DNA of 64,000 nt from Bradyrhizobium sp. 195 (GCF_023101665.1 NZ_CP082161.1:7254001-7318000); one strand, 5' to 3'. Positions 16,709 through 25,738 are shown, counted from the first letter of the stretch. A program made the numbers and translations. The notes: generated by a model from the sequence alone, not told the origin.

Positions 16709-17404
16709 TCAGGCAGTCGGCGTGCGGTTGGACTTCAACCGCGCCAGCACGTCGTCCGCAGTCGTCTTCAGCCGCGGGCCAAAGCCCTGCTCGGCGAGTC
16801 TCTCGGCGGTAGCGAGGGGGCCCGTGGCCGCATCGAGTTCGACCAGCGCGTCGTCGGCAGCCTGGGCTTCCATCTGCCGATCGCGCAGACGCCTCAGGGT
16901 GCTCTCCGCCTCCGGCAGCGTGGATTCGTAAGGACGCGCGGCCTCGATGCCGCTGCGGCGAAGCGAGCGCACCGCCTCCGAGGCGCGGGCGACGCGACGG
17001 CCCCGATCGAGCTCGGTGATGCGGGCCTGCGCGGCTGCGACGTGCCGCTTCAGCCGGGCGATCTCGGTCGCGAACAGCGCACGAGCCGTCATCGCCGCAT
17101 CGCGGTCGGCCTCAAGGCCTGCGATGGCCTCGGCGGCGTCCCTGGCGAGATCCTCACGGCCGCCGTCGAGCGCCGCAACCGCGCGCGTTTCGAGATCGGC
17201 GATCCGCGCGACGGTTGCCTCGAGCTTGCGGCCCTCCTGCTGATCCTGCGCGATCGCCAAGGCCAGCGTCCGCTTGCTGCGCTCGACGGCCGCGGCCGCA
17301 TCGCGCATCTGCTGGTCGAGGATCAGAAGGGCCGTCCGGTCTTCCAGTTCTTCGCCCGCGGCGGCCACGCTGCCGCGGAAAAGTGTCACTACGGTCTTGA
17401 ACAT
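16709..17404 (-). CDS. PspA/IM30-family membrane-stress protein
   Basis: A 231-residue, almost wholly alpha-helical coiled-coil protein of the PspA/IM30 family, which coats damaged inner membrane. Seen: the amphipathic N-terminal helix (MFKTVVTLFRGSVAAAGEEL), then long heptad-like helices rich in Ala, Glu and Arg up to about residue 220, with no membrane segment. It heads a minus-strand transcript with the YiaA-like gene and is divergent from a TetR regulator; three palindromes in the 102-bp gap are likely operators for that regulator. Confidence 0.85.
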   Translation of the reverse strand: MFKTVVTLFRGSVAAAGEELEDRTALLILDQQMRDAAAAVERSKRTLALAIAQDQQEGRKLEATVARIADLETRAVAALDGGREDLARDAAEAIAGLEADRDAAMTARALFATEIARLKRHVAAAQARITELDRGRRVARASEAVRSLRRSGIEAARPYESTLPEAESTLRRLRDRQMEAQAADDALVELDAATGPLATAERLAEQGFGPRLKTTADDVLARLKSNRTPTA

Positions 17405-17420
17405 TGGCTACTCCCTGTTA

Positions 17421-17493
17421 TGAGCGCTGCTCACAAACTCTTTGTAGCAAAGAACTTGAACAATGTTCAAGAGAAATTTGAGCAACGCTCAAA
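17421..17493. promoter_or_regulatory. Three palindromic operators for the adjacent TetR regulator
   Basis: Three related dyads in the divergent promoter: TGAGCGCTGCTCA at 17421-17433, TTGAACAATGTTCAA at 17456-17470, and TTGAGCAACGCTCAA at 17478-17492 (extended by one more paired T/A). All follow TTGAxC-NNN-GxTCAA. The last two are centred 22 bp apart, two helical turns, as expected for paired repressor dimers. The last one ends 14 bp before the TetR start codon, implying autorepression. Confidence 0.7.
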
Positions 17494-17506
17494 ATTTGGC
17501 TGACTT

Positions 17507-18115
17507 ATGTCTAAAGCCTTGGAACGTCGAGAGAAACTTCGAACCGACCTCATCCTGGCGGCGGAGCGGATGATCGCCGACCGCGGATTGTCCGGCCTGA
17601 AAACCCGCGATCTCGCCCGCGAGATCGGCTGCGCCAATGGCGCGGTCTACAATCTCGTGGCCGACATGGACGAGCTGATCCTGCGCGTGGGCTCGCGCAC
17701 GCTGCTCCGGCTCGACGAGGCGCTCAGCGCAGCGGAAAGCGCGGGCGAACCGCCGCCGCAAGAGAGCCTGGTCCGCATCGCCATCGCCTATTGCGATTTC
17801 GCGGCGGAAAATCTCCAGCTCTGGCGCGCGCTGTTCGAGCACCGCATGCAGTCCGACAAGACCGTCCCCGACTGGTCCGTCGCAGACCAGATGCAACTGT
17901 TCCGCCACATCTACCAGCCGCTGGCCACGCTGTTTCCGAAGCGTAGCTCCGAGGAGCTTGGCATCACGGCGCGCAGCCTGTTCTCGGCGGTGCATGGCAT
18001 GGTGGCGCTGGGACTGGAGCAGAAGCTGGTTGCCGTGCCGCTGCCGGCGCTGCGCGAAGAAATCGCTCGCCTCGTGCGAGCGATGATTGACGGATTGATC
18101 GCGCAAGCGGGGTAG
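17507..18115 (+). CDS. TetR/AcrR-family transcriptional regulator
   Basis: A 202-residue TetR-type repressor. The N-terminal three-helix DNA-binding domain spans about residues 10-55 (LILAAERMIADRG ... LKTRDLAREIGCANGAVYNL), and the rest is the helical ligand-binding and dimerisation domain with a WHG-like C-terminal part. It starts at the ATG 17507, just after the last of three palindromes, so autoregulation and control of the divergent pspA-like/yiaA-like pair is likely. Ligand unknown. Confidence 0.93.
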   Translation: MSKALERREKLRTDLILAAERMIADRGLSGLKTRDLAREIGCANGAVYNLVADMDELILRVGSRTLLRLDEALSAAESAGEPPPQESLVRIAIAYCDFAAENLQLWRALFEHRMQSDKTVPDWSVADQMQLFRHIYQPLATLFPKRSSEELGITARSLFSAVHGMVALGLEQKLVAVPLPALREEIARLVRAMIDGLIAQAG

Positions 18116-18162
18116 AAGCGCGCGGCAGCAGGGGTCGTGGAAAGCTTGCCGCCACCCAGCGA

Positions 18163-19503
18163 CTAGCCCCGAATATTGCTTCGATTGAGTGACGCAGCTC
18201 CCGTCTTCTCCGACGGAAAGCCCCGATCCAGCCGCGCCGCGCTCGCGCCCAGCATCGCTGCGTCGAGCTTGCCCTGCCGCGCCCCGTCCAAGGCACAGGC
18301 GAAGACGCGATAGAACTGCGCACCGTCATAGGCGACCAGCAGCAGATCGATGCCGGCATTGATCGCCTCGACCACGGCCTTGCAGACGTCGTTCTGGTAG
18401 ATCGCGCCCATCACCAGGTCGTCGGTCATCACCACTCCCTGGTAACCCCATGTCTCGCGGATGATGCCCTCGACGACGCGTTTCGAATGCGATGCGGCGC
18501 GATCGGGATCGACGGCGGTGAGCGTGACATGGCCGACCATGAGCGCGCTGCGCGAATGCGATAGCACGTCGCGGAACGGGAGCCAGTCGGATGCCTCGAG
18601 CTCCCTCACCGGCGTGTCGAGATTGGCGCTGAAATGATGCGTGTCGGCACGCACCCGGCCGATGCCCGGAAAATGCTTGAGCGTGGCACCGACGCCGAAT
18701 TGCTCCAGCCCGCGCACATAGGCGCTCGCAATCGTGCTGACGACAGCCGGATCGGTCGCGATCGCGCGCTGGCCGATCAGCGTGTGGAAATCGAGCCGGT
18801 TACGCCGCGCCGGTGGCTTGAGGTCGAGCACTGGGGCGAGATTGAGGTTGACGCCGAGGTCCGCGAGCTCGCGGCCGTGGATGCGGCCGAACTCTTCGGC
18901 TTTGGCCTGCTGGTCGTCGGGAGCAAGCCCGGCGAGCGTCGCCAGCGCCGGCACTTTCGTCAGCGGCGGCGCGAGATGCCCAACGATGCCGCCCTCCTGA
19001 TCCGCAGCAACAACCAGCGGCGGCAGGCCCGCTGCGCGCCTGATATCCTGGAGCGCGGCGATCTCGGTCCGCAGCGCCTCGACGGTCCTGCCGCGGATGT
19101 TGTGCCGGGTGACATAGACGCCGCCGATCAATCCTTGCCCGGCAAGGCGCGCGACCTCGGGAAACGAGGAATAGCCGACCATGAAGTGCGGCCCGAGCTG
19201 ACGCGCTTCCGCCGCGCTGACGCCGAGGACATCGTTCTTGCGCAGCTCGAACTTCAGATGCGCGGCCGACATCAGGACCGGCGGCAGGCACCAGAGCATG
19301 ACGAGCAGCTTGCCCGCGATGCTGTGCCAACGCCCTCTGCGCAGCAGGAGGACGACAATCACGATGCTTGCGACGACAAGCGCGATGTTTCCGGCGCCGC
19401 GCAACGGCACCAGATAAGGATCGTTCTTGTTCGCGGCCGCGAACGCGACGACAGGCGCGGCAAGCCAGAGCAGGATGAGGCCGATACGGCGGAGCAATTG
19501 CAT
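18163..19503 (-). CDS. Membrane-anchored glycoside hydrolase family 3 (NagZ-like) protein
   Basis: A 446-residue GH3 protein resembling beta-N-acetylhexosaminidase NagZ, which trims GlcNAc from peptidoglycan fragments. The catalytic-domain markers are AADQEGGIVGHL, the KHFPG motif followed by DTHH, and the nucleophile Asp region VVMTDDLVMGAI. NagZ itself is a cytoplasmic protein of about 340 residues; this one has an extra N-terminal part with two hydrophobic segments (about 5-24 and 38-57), so its catalytic domain is tethered to the membrane, probably on the periplasmic side. It converges on the TetR gene with 47 bp between stops. True substrate not known. Confidence 0.88.
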   Translation of the reverse strand: MQLLRRIGLILLWLAAPVVAFAAANKNDPYLVPLRGAGNIALVVASIVIVVLLLRRGRWHSIAGKLLVMLWCLPPVLMSAAHLKFELRKNDVLGVSAAEARQLGPHFMVGYSSFPEVARLAGQGLIGGVYVTRHNIRGRTVEALRTEIAALQDIRRAAGLPPLVVAADQEGGIVGHLAPPLTKVPALATLAGLAPDDQQAKAEEFGRIHGRELADLGVNLNLAPVLDLKPPARRNRLDFHTLIGQRAIATDPAVVSTIASAYVRGLEQFGVGATLKHFPGIGRVRADTHHFSANLDTPVRELEASDWLPFRDVLSHSRSALMVGHVTLTAVDPDRAASHSKRVVEGIIRETWGYQGVVMTDDLVMGAIYQNDVCKAVVEAINAGIDLLLVAYDGAQFYRVFACALDGARQGKLDAAMLGASAARLDRGFPSEKTGAASLNRSNIRG

Positions 19504-19692
19504 GATGCATCACGTGCTGGGAGTGGCGAATGCTTCGCACCTATCAAAGCGATTTGCGCCGGGCGAGAGGCAAAAGGCCGCCTGCACGAAATCTGCAAAA
19601 GACTCCTGAAACCATGCAGACGTTGATCCCGCCTTCTGCACAAGCACCCTTCAGACTTCGTGATGCCAACCATCACGAAAGGTCCTCCGGAT

Positions 19693-21201
19693 ATGACAAG
19701 CCTGGCGTCGACGATCGTAGAAGAGATCAAGCCGATCGGTCATTCCTCGATTTCGGCCAAGGTCGGGCTCGCGCTGCTGCTGGCCGCACTCGCCGACTGG
19801 CTGTTCTACGGGCAGCGGATCGGACTGTCGTTGACGCTCTTTACGATCGCGCTCGCTGGCGTGTCGGCGCTCTTCAATCATGCCCCACTGGGCTTGCGCC
19901 GCGCCATGACAGGATCGGTCGTTCTCGCCGCCGGTCTCGTGCCTGTTATCGAGGAGCTCAACACGCTGTCGTTCCTGATCCTGGTCGCATCGCTGATGAT
20001 TGCGTTGCTGCTCGTGACCAATGCGGAAGCGACCGGGCTCGCCGACCGCGTCCGTGCGCTGCGCAACTTCGTCCTGCTCGGTCCCTTCAGGTTCTTCCTC
20101 GATGCACCCCAGGCCCTCAACGCGTCGGCGTTTACCCGCGGCATTGCGATGTGGCTGCTGCCTACTGCGCTCAGCGCCGTCTTCATCGCACTCTTCGCCG
20201 CGGCCAATCCGGTGATCGAGCAATGGCTGTCCCTGCTCAATCCCAAACTCATCCTCGAATATGTCAGCATCCCGCGCGTCCTGTTCTGGGCCTTGATGCT
20301 GGCGCTGGTCTGGCCGTTCATCCACGTGCGCTGGCGACGCAAGACGGTCGTCACCGCCGCCGTCGCCGACGTCCCGGTGCCACCGCCGCTCCCGTCCCTC
20401 GTCTCGGCTGAATTCCTGGGCCCCGCCACCATCCTGCGCTCGCTGATCCTGTTCAATCTGCTGTTCGCGGCGCAGTCGATTCTCGACGGCATCTATCTCT
20501 GGGGGCACGCGGCGCTGCCCGACAACTTGACCTATGCCGCCTACGCCCATCGCGGCGCCTATCCGCTGATCGTAACCGCGCTGCTGGCCGCCGCCTTCGT
20601 GCTGGTGGCGATGCGCCCGGGCGGACCGGCCGAGAAATCGAGGGTGATCCGGCCGCTGGTCTATCTCTGGGTGGGGCAGAACGTGCTTCTGGTGGCCTCG
20701 TCCATCCTCCGGCTCGACCTCTATGTCGACATCTACATGCTGACGTATTGGCGCATCGCCGCCTTCATCTGGATGGGGCTGGTCGCTCTCGGACTGATCC
20801 TGATCGTGACCCGCATCGCTCTCAACCGGTCCAACCAATGGCTGATCGGCGTCAATCTGATCGTGCTCGCGATCGTGCTCTACGGCTGCTCGCTCGTGAA
20901 CTTCGATGCCTTCATTGCCGACTACAATGTCGCCCACAGCCGGGAAGCATCGGGCAACGGCGCGCAGATCGACATGAACTATCTCCTGACGCTCGGACCG
21001 CAGGCATTGCCCGCCATCGATAAGGCGATCATGCTCCGGCCCGGCAACCCCGAGAGCTGCCTTGTGTCACGCCGCGACCGCCTTGTAGAACAGCAGCGTC
21101 AGGACTTGGCCTGGCGAAGCTGGGGCTTTCGAAGCTGGCGGCTGCAGCGCAAGCTGGACGCGCTGGCGAAAGATCAGTCCGGCAGCCGGCCGGCCGGGTG
21201 A
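19693..21201 (+). CDS. DUF4173/DUF4153-type polytopic membrane protein
   Basis: A 502-residue inner-membrane protein with roughly ten or more hydrophobic segments, a soluble C-terminal tail of about 100 residues, and internal LLVTNAEATGLADRV and LWVGQNVLLVASSILRLDLYVDIYML stretches as in the DUF4173 family. The ATG at 19693 (MTSLASTIVEEIKP) is preferred, with GAAAGG upstream; an in-frame GTG-ATG at 19660 is the alternative. It ends 12 bp before the response-regulator gene, so it is the first gene of a three-gene operon with a two-component pair and may be a target or membrane partner of that system. Biochemical role unknown. Confidence 0.8.
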   Translation: MTSLASTIVEEIKPIGHSSISAKVGLALLLAALADWLFYGQRIGLSLTLFTIALAGVSALFNHAPLGLRRAMTGSVVLAAGLVPVIEELNTLSFLILVASLMIALLLVTNAEATGLADRVRALRNFVLLGPFRFFLDAPQALNASAFTRGIAMWLLPTALSAVFIALFAAANPVIEQWLSLLNPKLILEYVSIPRVLFWALMLALVWPFIHVRWRRKTVVTAAVADVPVPPPLPSLVSAEFLGPATILRSLILFNLLFAAQSILDGIYLWGHAALPDNLTYAAYAHRGAYPLIVTALLAAAFVLVAMRPGGPAEKSRVIRPLVYLWVGQNVLLVASSILRLDLYVDIYMLTYWRIAAFIWMGLVALGLILIVTRIALNRSNQWLIGVNLIVLAIVLYGCSLVNFDAFIADYNVAHSREASGNGAQIDMNYLLTLGPQALPAIDKAIMLRPGNPESCLVSRRDRLVEQQRQDLAWRSWGFRSWRLQRKLDALAKDQSGSRPAG

Positions 21202-21213
21202 GCGGAGAGTTTC

Positions 21214-21918
21214 TTGGCGCATCGCATTCTCATCGTCGACGACGAAGGCCACATCCGCGAGGTCATCCGGGTCGCCCTGAAGAAGGCGGGCATGGACGTG
21301 ATCGAAGCGCGCGACGGCAGGGAGGCGCTCAGCCGCGCTGCCGCCGACAAGCCCGACCTGATCGTGCTCGACATCGGCATGCCTGAGTTCGATGGCCTCG
21401 ACGTCTGCCGCGAGATTCGCAAGACTTCCGACGTGCCGATCCTGTTCCTGTCGGCGCGTGACGAGGAAATCGACCGCATCCTCGGCCTCGAGATCGGCGG
21501 CGACGACTACGTGACAAAGCCGTTTAGCCCGCGCGAACTGGTGGCGCGGGTCAATGTCATCCTGCGCCGGCTCAGTCCGCGCAATGGCGAGATCAAGGCT
21601 GGTCCCACCGCGCTTGCCCAGGGCGGTCTCCTGATCGATCCCGAGCAACATGTCGCGTCCTTTGCCGGCACGCCGCTGAAACTGACCGCGATCGAGTTCG
21701 GCATTTTGCGCGCGTTCCTGACCCGGCCAACTTCGGTGTTCAACCGCGAACAGCTGATGCGGGCGGCCTATCAGCTCAACATCCAGGTCTCCGACCGCAC
21801 CATCGACAGCCACATCCGCAACATCCGCGCCAAGCTGGCGGCGCTGAATTGCGAGAATGTCATCGAGACCATCCACGGCGTCGGCTTCAAGCTTGGCCGC
21901 TGCGAGAAAGCGGCATGA
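21214..21918 (+). CDS. OmpR-family response regulator
   Basis: A 234-residue response regulator. The receiver domain has the acidic pair D9/D10, phospho-acceptor D53 (VLDIGMPE), S80 and K102 (VTKPFSPREL); the winged-helix output domain covers about residues 135-230 (LTAIEFGILRAFL, RTIDSHIRNIRAKL). It starts at a TTG at 21214, 12 bp after the DUF4173 gene, with GGAGAG upstream. Its stop codon overlaps the start of the kinase gene (ATGA), so the two are translationally coupled. The domain layout resembles CreB-type regulators; the regulon is unknown. Confidence 0.94.
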   Translation: MAHRILIVDDEGHIREVIRVALKKAGMDVIEARDGREALSRAAADKPDLIVLDIGMPEFDGLDVCREIRKTSDVPILFLSARDEEIDRILGLEIGGDDYVTKPFSPRELVARVNVILRRLSPRNGEIKAGPTALAQGGLLIDPEQHVASFAGTPLKLTAIEFGILRAFLTRPTSVFNREQLMRAAYQLNIQVSDRTIDSHIRNIRAKLAALNCENVIETIHGVGFKLGRCEKAA

Positions 21919-23501
21919 GCGCGGCGCCCGATAAATGGCGGCCATCCCTGGGGCTCGTGATCTTCACGGTGCTGGCGACCGTCGCCGTACTGCCGCTGGT
22001 CGGCCTGTTCTTCTTCCGCCTCTACGACAACCAGCTCATCCGCCAGACCCAGGCAGAGCTGATCGCGCAAAGCCGCGTGCTGGCGACGATCTATGCGCAG
22101 GAGGTCACGACGAGGCTCGACAGCGGGCTCACGCTCGGCGCCGAGGTGCCGCCGGGCGTGCTGCCCGACCCCGGGGACCAGGTCACCCCGATCCGGCCCG
22201 CGCTCGATCTCACCGCCAACGACCTGCTGAGGCGGCGTCCGGATGCGCAAGCCGCGCCCCGGCCCGCGCAGCCCGCCTATGTCGAGATCGGCGCAAAACT
22301 GACCCCGATCATCCGCGAGACCCAGAAGGTGACGCTGGCGGGCTTTCGTATCCTCGATCCGCAAGGCGTCGTCATCGCCGGCCGGCAGGAGGTCGGGCAG
22401 TCGCTCGCCCATATCGAGGAGGTGGCGGACGCGCTGCACGGGCAATACCGCGCCACCTTGCGCAACCGTGTACCGGACAAGCCGCCGCCGCCGATCTACT
22501 CCTTCAGCCGCGGCCTCGGCGTACACGTGTTCTCGGCGATGCCCGTCATCGTCAACAACCGCGTCGCGGGCGTGATCTATACCACGCGAACGCCTAGCAA
22601 CATTTTCGATCATCTCTACCAGGAGCGAGCCAAGTTCGTGCTGGCCGGCCTCGCCGTCATCCTCGGCACGATCGCGATCGGCCTCGTGTTCTCCCGCACC
22701 ATCACCCTGCCGATGCGCGAGCTGATCGACCGCGCCGCGCGAATCGGCCGCGGCGATCGCGAGGCATTTCAGCCGCTCCGGCATTACGGCACGCGCGAGT
22801 TCGCCCAGCTCTCGCACAGCTTCCTCGGCATGGCCGAGCAGCTGGCGCGGCGCTCCGACTATATCGCGACGTTCTCGGCCCACCTCACCCACGAGCTGAA
22901 ATCGCCGCTGACCTCGATCAAGGGCGCGGCCGAGCTGTTGCAGGACTCGGTTCAAGGTAAATCCGAGGGCCTGACGCCGGCCGAGCAGAACACGTTCATC
23001 GCCAACATCCTGTCCGACACGCAGCGGCTGGAGGCGATGGCGCAGCGGCTGCGCGAGCTGGCCCGTGCCGAAAGCCTGCCGCAGAACGAGCGCACCGAGC
23101 TCGCACCCGTGATCGCCGACCTGAGGAGCCTCTTTCCGGCAAGCGACATCTCGGCCAGCGGCAGCCTCGACCGCCCCATCGGCATGTCCGGCGAAAAGGC
23201 GCTGATCGTGCTGTCGCATCTCGCCGACAACGCGATGCGGCACAAGGCGAGGTCAATCAGGCTGGAGGCGGCCTTCGAGCGCACGACCGTGCGTCTGACG
23301 GTGAGCAATGACGGCGAGCCGATCTCGGCGCCGAACCGCGACAGAATTTTCGACGCGTTCTTCACCACCCGCCGCGACCAGGGCGGCACCGGGATGGGGC
23401 TTGCGATCGCGCGTGCGGTGATGGCGAGCCATGGCGGCTCGATCAAGCTGAAGCCGACCGAGGCGGGCGCCGCCTTCGAGCTCCAATTCCCTGTAGCCTA
23501 G
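21915..23501 (+). CDS. Membrane sensor histidine kinase (CreC-like)
   Basis: A 528-residue sensor kinase, partner of the preceding regulator. An N-terminal membrane helix at about 12-33 is followed by a periplasmic sensor domain of about 200 residues, a second helix at about 240-262, a HAMP linker, a HisKA dimerisation domain with the phospho-accepting His near residue 325 (THELKSPLTS), and a HATPase domain with N-box LSHLADNAMRH and the glycine box GTGMGLAIARAV. The start at 21915 overlaps the regulator stop by 4 bp; the open frame upstream lies inside the regulator. The gene ends tail-to-tail over a small minus-strand gene by 3 bp. Signal unknown. Confidence 0.93.
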   Translation: MSAAPDKWRPSLGLVIFTVLATVAVLPLVGLFFFRLYDNQLIRQTQAELIAQSRVLATIYAQEVTTRLDSGLTLGAEVPPGVLPDPGDQVTPIRPALDLTANDLLRRRPDAQAAPRPAQPAYVEIGAKLTPIIRETQKVTLAGFRILDPQGVVIAGRQEVGQSLAHIEEVADALHGQYRATLRNRVPDKPPPPIYSFSRGLGVHVFSAMPVIVNNRVAGVIYTTRTPSNIFDHLYQERAKFVLAGLAVILGTIAIGLVFSRTITLPMRELIDRAARIGRGDREAFQPLRHYGTREFAQLSHSFLGMAEQLARRSDYIATFSAHLTHELKSPLTSIKGAAELLQDSVQGKSEGLTPAEQNTFIANILSDTQRLEAMAQRLRELARAESLPQNERTELAPVIADLRSLFPASDISASGSLDRPIGMSGEKALIVLSHLADNAMRHKARSIRLEAAFERTTVRLTVSNDGEPISAPNRDRIFDAFFTTRRDQGGTGMGLAIARAVMASHGGSIKLKPTEAGAAFELQFPVA

Positions 23502-23638
23502 ATCGCGAACACCCAGGCGGCAACGATGGTGCCGATGGTGACCAATCCCGCGATGGTCCAGCCGGCGGCATATTCCAGCTCGGGATGACCGGTCGCCCGC
23601 ATGATCTCTGCCGGATCGGCGGTATGCTTCTCTGCCAT
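23498..23638 (-). CDS. Small single-helix membrane protein
   Basis: A 46-residue open frame with a soluble N-terminal half (MAEKHTADPAEIMRATGHPE) and one membrane helix (about residues 26-46, WTIAGLVTIGTIVAAWVFAI). GAGG lies 8 bases before the ATG at 23638. Its stop codon overlaps the stop of the histidine-kinase gene on the other strand. The amphipathic-then-hydrophobic layout and good ribosome binding site argue it is real; function unknown. Confidence 0.6.
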   Translation of the reverse strand: MAEKHTADPAEIMRATGHPELEYAAGWTIAGLVTIGTIVAAWVFAI

Positions 23639-23717
23639 GACAGCCTCGCACGTTTCTTCCCGCGTCATATGTAAGTCGCATCAGCCGCCATTAGGTTCCA
23701 TCACGGACACGCGAGGA

Positions 23718-24287
23718 ATGACGCAACTAGGTTTGTTCGCCGAACCGCAAGCCGGCCCTTCCGGGCTTTGCCATGCGGGCAATTTTATCGATGCCGCCCT
23801 CGAGCAGGCCTTGATCGGCCGCATCGCAGCATTGCCGCTCCAGCGCTTCCAGTTCGGCGCCTTCGAGGGCAATCGCCGGGTGGCCTCGTTCGGCTATCGC
23901 TACGACTATTCGCTGCAGCGGCTGGCCGAGGCGGAGCCGATCCCGGACTGGGTGGCGCCGGTCGCGCGCCAGGTCGAGCAATGGGCGGGGCTGCCGGAGG
24001 CTACCGTCCGCCAGGTGCTCTGCACCGAATATGAGGTCGGCGTCGGCATCGGCTGGCACCGCGACAAGCCTCATTTTGACAAAGTCCTCGGCCTCTCGCT
24101 CGGCGCGGCCTGCAAGTTCCGCTTCCGCCGCCGGAGCGGCGACAAATGGCAGCGCCACACGCTCGAGGCTCTGCCGCGCTCGCTTTACCTGATGGACGGC
24201 GAGGCGCGTTCGCAATGGGAGCACAGCATCCCGCCGGTCGAGGCACGCCGTTACTCCATCACGTTCCGGACGATGAAGCGGGCCTGA
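23718..24287 (+). CDS. AlkB-like 2-oxoglutarate/Fe(II) dioxygenase
   Basis: A 189-residue protein of the AlkB superfamily, which oxidatively removes alkyl groups from nucleic acids or acts on other substrates using Fe(II) and 2-oxoglutarate. The iron ligands H114 and D116 (GWHRDKP) and H169 (WEHSIPP) and the 2-oxoglutarate arginine R178 or R184 are visible, as is the family's YSITFR strand at 179-184. Length is near the minimal AlkB core. The ATG at 23718 is closely preceded by GAGGA. It is divergent from the small membrane-protein gene. DNA repair specificity is not shown by sequence alone. Confidence 0.87.
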   Translation: MTQLGLFAEPQAGPSGLCHAGNFIDAALEQALIGRIAALPLQRFQFGAFEGNRRVASFGYRYDYSLQRLAEAEPIPDWVAPVARQVEQWAGLPEATVRQVLCTEYEVGVGIGWHRDKPHFDKVLGLSLGAACKFRFRRRSGDKWQRHTLEALPRSLYLMDGEARSQWEHSIPPVEARRYSITFRTMKRA

Positions 24288-24596
24288 CCGGTCGTCCAAA
24301 CAAAAACCGCGAAAACAACCCCATGCACAGTAGAACGCCGTGTCGGGCTCAAGCCTTGGCGGCGCCGCACAACGGCTTGACGGATCGAGACAAAACGGCG
24401 GCGCCGCGCGGGTCGTCCCGGGACCCGCGAACGTGCGTTCAAACGCGGCCACATGCCAAGCCGGACGCCCGTTCCGCGGCGGCGTGCCGGCCAAGGGTGC
24501 CGCGAATTCGCCTCAAGGCCAGCTGAGTAATGAGGCGAATTGAAAAGACAGGCCATATCTGCGAGCCAATATGAGACCCGCAAAGCCGGCATCACC
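24288..24596. other. Non-coding gap, GC-rich palindromes
   Basis: 309 bp between the AlkB-like and alpha/beta-hydrolase-like genes. It contains GC-rich self-complementary words such as GTCCCGGGAC and GGCGCCGC, but I see no gene, tRNA or clear promoter in it. Confidence 0.4.
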
Positions 24597-25526
24597 ATGA
24601 AGAACTATCTGACATTTTTCCTGCTTCTGACCATGACCACGGCCTCCGCGCACGGACCTTTGCCGGCGCGGCTCTCGCCGTCGTCCGATCTCGTGCAAGT
24701 GGGCCTGACCGATTCCGACACCACGGCCGGCGGCACCGCGCGGCTGTGTGAGCAGGTTACCTTCTCGCGGGGCCTGCGCTACGGCGAGAGCGAAGCCAAC
24801 GTGCTTGATGTCGCCGTCAGCGCGACCAAGGCGGATACGCCGCGGCCGGTGCTGCTGTTCGTGGTCGGCGACACTTTTGCCGGCGACCGCGCCGCGCCGG
24901 AACTGTCGCGCCAGATCCAGGACCAGGCCATGTGCTTTGCCGCCCGCAACGACATGATCGGGGTGCGCGTCAATTATCGCCTGGCCCCTTCGGCGACCTG
25001 GCCGATGGGGGCGACCGACGTGGCGGCGGCGCTGTCCTGGGTTCACGGCAATATCGACCTGTTCAACGGCGACGCCCGCGAGATCGTCGCGGTCGGTTAC
25101 GGCGCCGGCGCCTTTCACGTTGCAACCCTGCTGGCGCATCCCGAGCTCCAGGCCGACCGCGCCGATGTCGCCGCCGTCGTGCTGGTGTCCGGCGTCTACC
25201 GCGCCGGCAAGGATGCCAGCGACAGCGAGAAGGCCTATCTCGGCAGCGACGCCAGCCAGTACAACAAGCGCTCGGTCTTCCCCGGCATCCTCAACGTCGA
25301 TGTGCCGATCGTGTTGGCATGGGCGGCGGACGATTCCCCTGCCCTCGTGACGCAGGGCGAGACCCTGAAGAAGACGCTTTGCGGTGCCGGTCATTGTCCG
25401 CGCAGCGCGCTGCTGCGCAGCCGCGACGGCATCGCCGCGGCGTTCGGCCTCGACGGCTCCGGCGACAGCCTCGCCGAGCCGACGCTGCTGCTGGTGCATC
25501 AGCTGGAAGCGCGGGGGCTGCCGTAG
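24597..25526 (+). CDS. Secreted alpha/beta-hydrolase-fold protein lacking the catalytic serine
   Basis: A 309-residue protein with an N-terminal signal sequence (MKNYLTFFLLLTMTTASAHG) and the alpha/beta-hydrolase core of the HSL/BD-FAE group (VNYRLAPSATWP at about 125-136 is the typical RLAP motif). The nucleophile elbow, normally GxSxG, reads GYGAG at 167-171, so residue 169 is Gly instead of Ser. The oxyanion HGG motif is also lost (VVGDTF at about 90-94). It is therefore probably a non-catalytic binding protein, or an enzyme that has lost function. The ATG at 24597 is chosen for the signal peptide. Palindromic repeats follow it. Confidence 0.75.
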   Translation: MKNYLTFFLLLTMTTASAHGPLPARLSPSSDLVQVGLTDSDTTAGGTARLCEQVTFSRGLRYGESEANVLDVAVSATKADTPRPVLLFVVGDTFAGDRAAPELSRQIQDQAMCFAARNDMIGVRVNYRLAPSATWPMGATDVAAALSWVHGNIDLFNGDAREIVAVGYGAGAFHVATLLAHPELQADRADVAAVVLVSGVYRAGKDASDSEKAYLGSDASQYNKRSVFPGILNVDVPIVLAWAADDSPALVTQGETLKKTLCGAGHCPRSALLRSRDGIAAAFGLDGSGDSLAEPTLLLVHQLEARGLP

Positions 25527-25564
25527 CGAGGCGCTGCTCCGTTGTCGACCACTCACACCATTTG

Positions 25565-25738
25565 CTGGGCAACCCCTCTCCCCCCGCCCTCCCTCACAAG
25601 GCCCCACAAGGGGGGAGGGAGCGCAGCGGAGTGCGCGGTTACACTGCGGCTCATCGAAAGCACCCTGGTGAATCGAGTCATCGGCCACGCGCAGGTGTGT
25701 TCCCTCCCCCTTATGGGCGAGGGTTTGGGAGGGAGTGC
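25565..25738. repeat. Palindromic intergenic repeat, type 7
   Basis: Two facing halves: CCCTCTCCCCCCGCCCTCCC with AAGGGGGGAGGGAGCG, and, about 80 bp on, TCCCTCCCCCTTATGGGCGAG with GGTTTGGGAGGGAG. This occupies most of the 385-bp gap before the binding-protein gene; no gene is seen in it. Confidence 0.6.

Noticed and set aside
19651..20937. 428-codon minus-strand frame over the DUF4173 gene
   Set aside because: Antisense; extreme Glu/Gln/Arg/His content typical of antisense of a hydrophobic protein.
21771..23243. 490-codon minus-strand frame over the two-component genes
   Set aside because: Antisense to a well-formed response regulator and kinase, no domain likeness.
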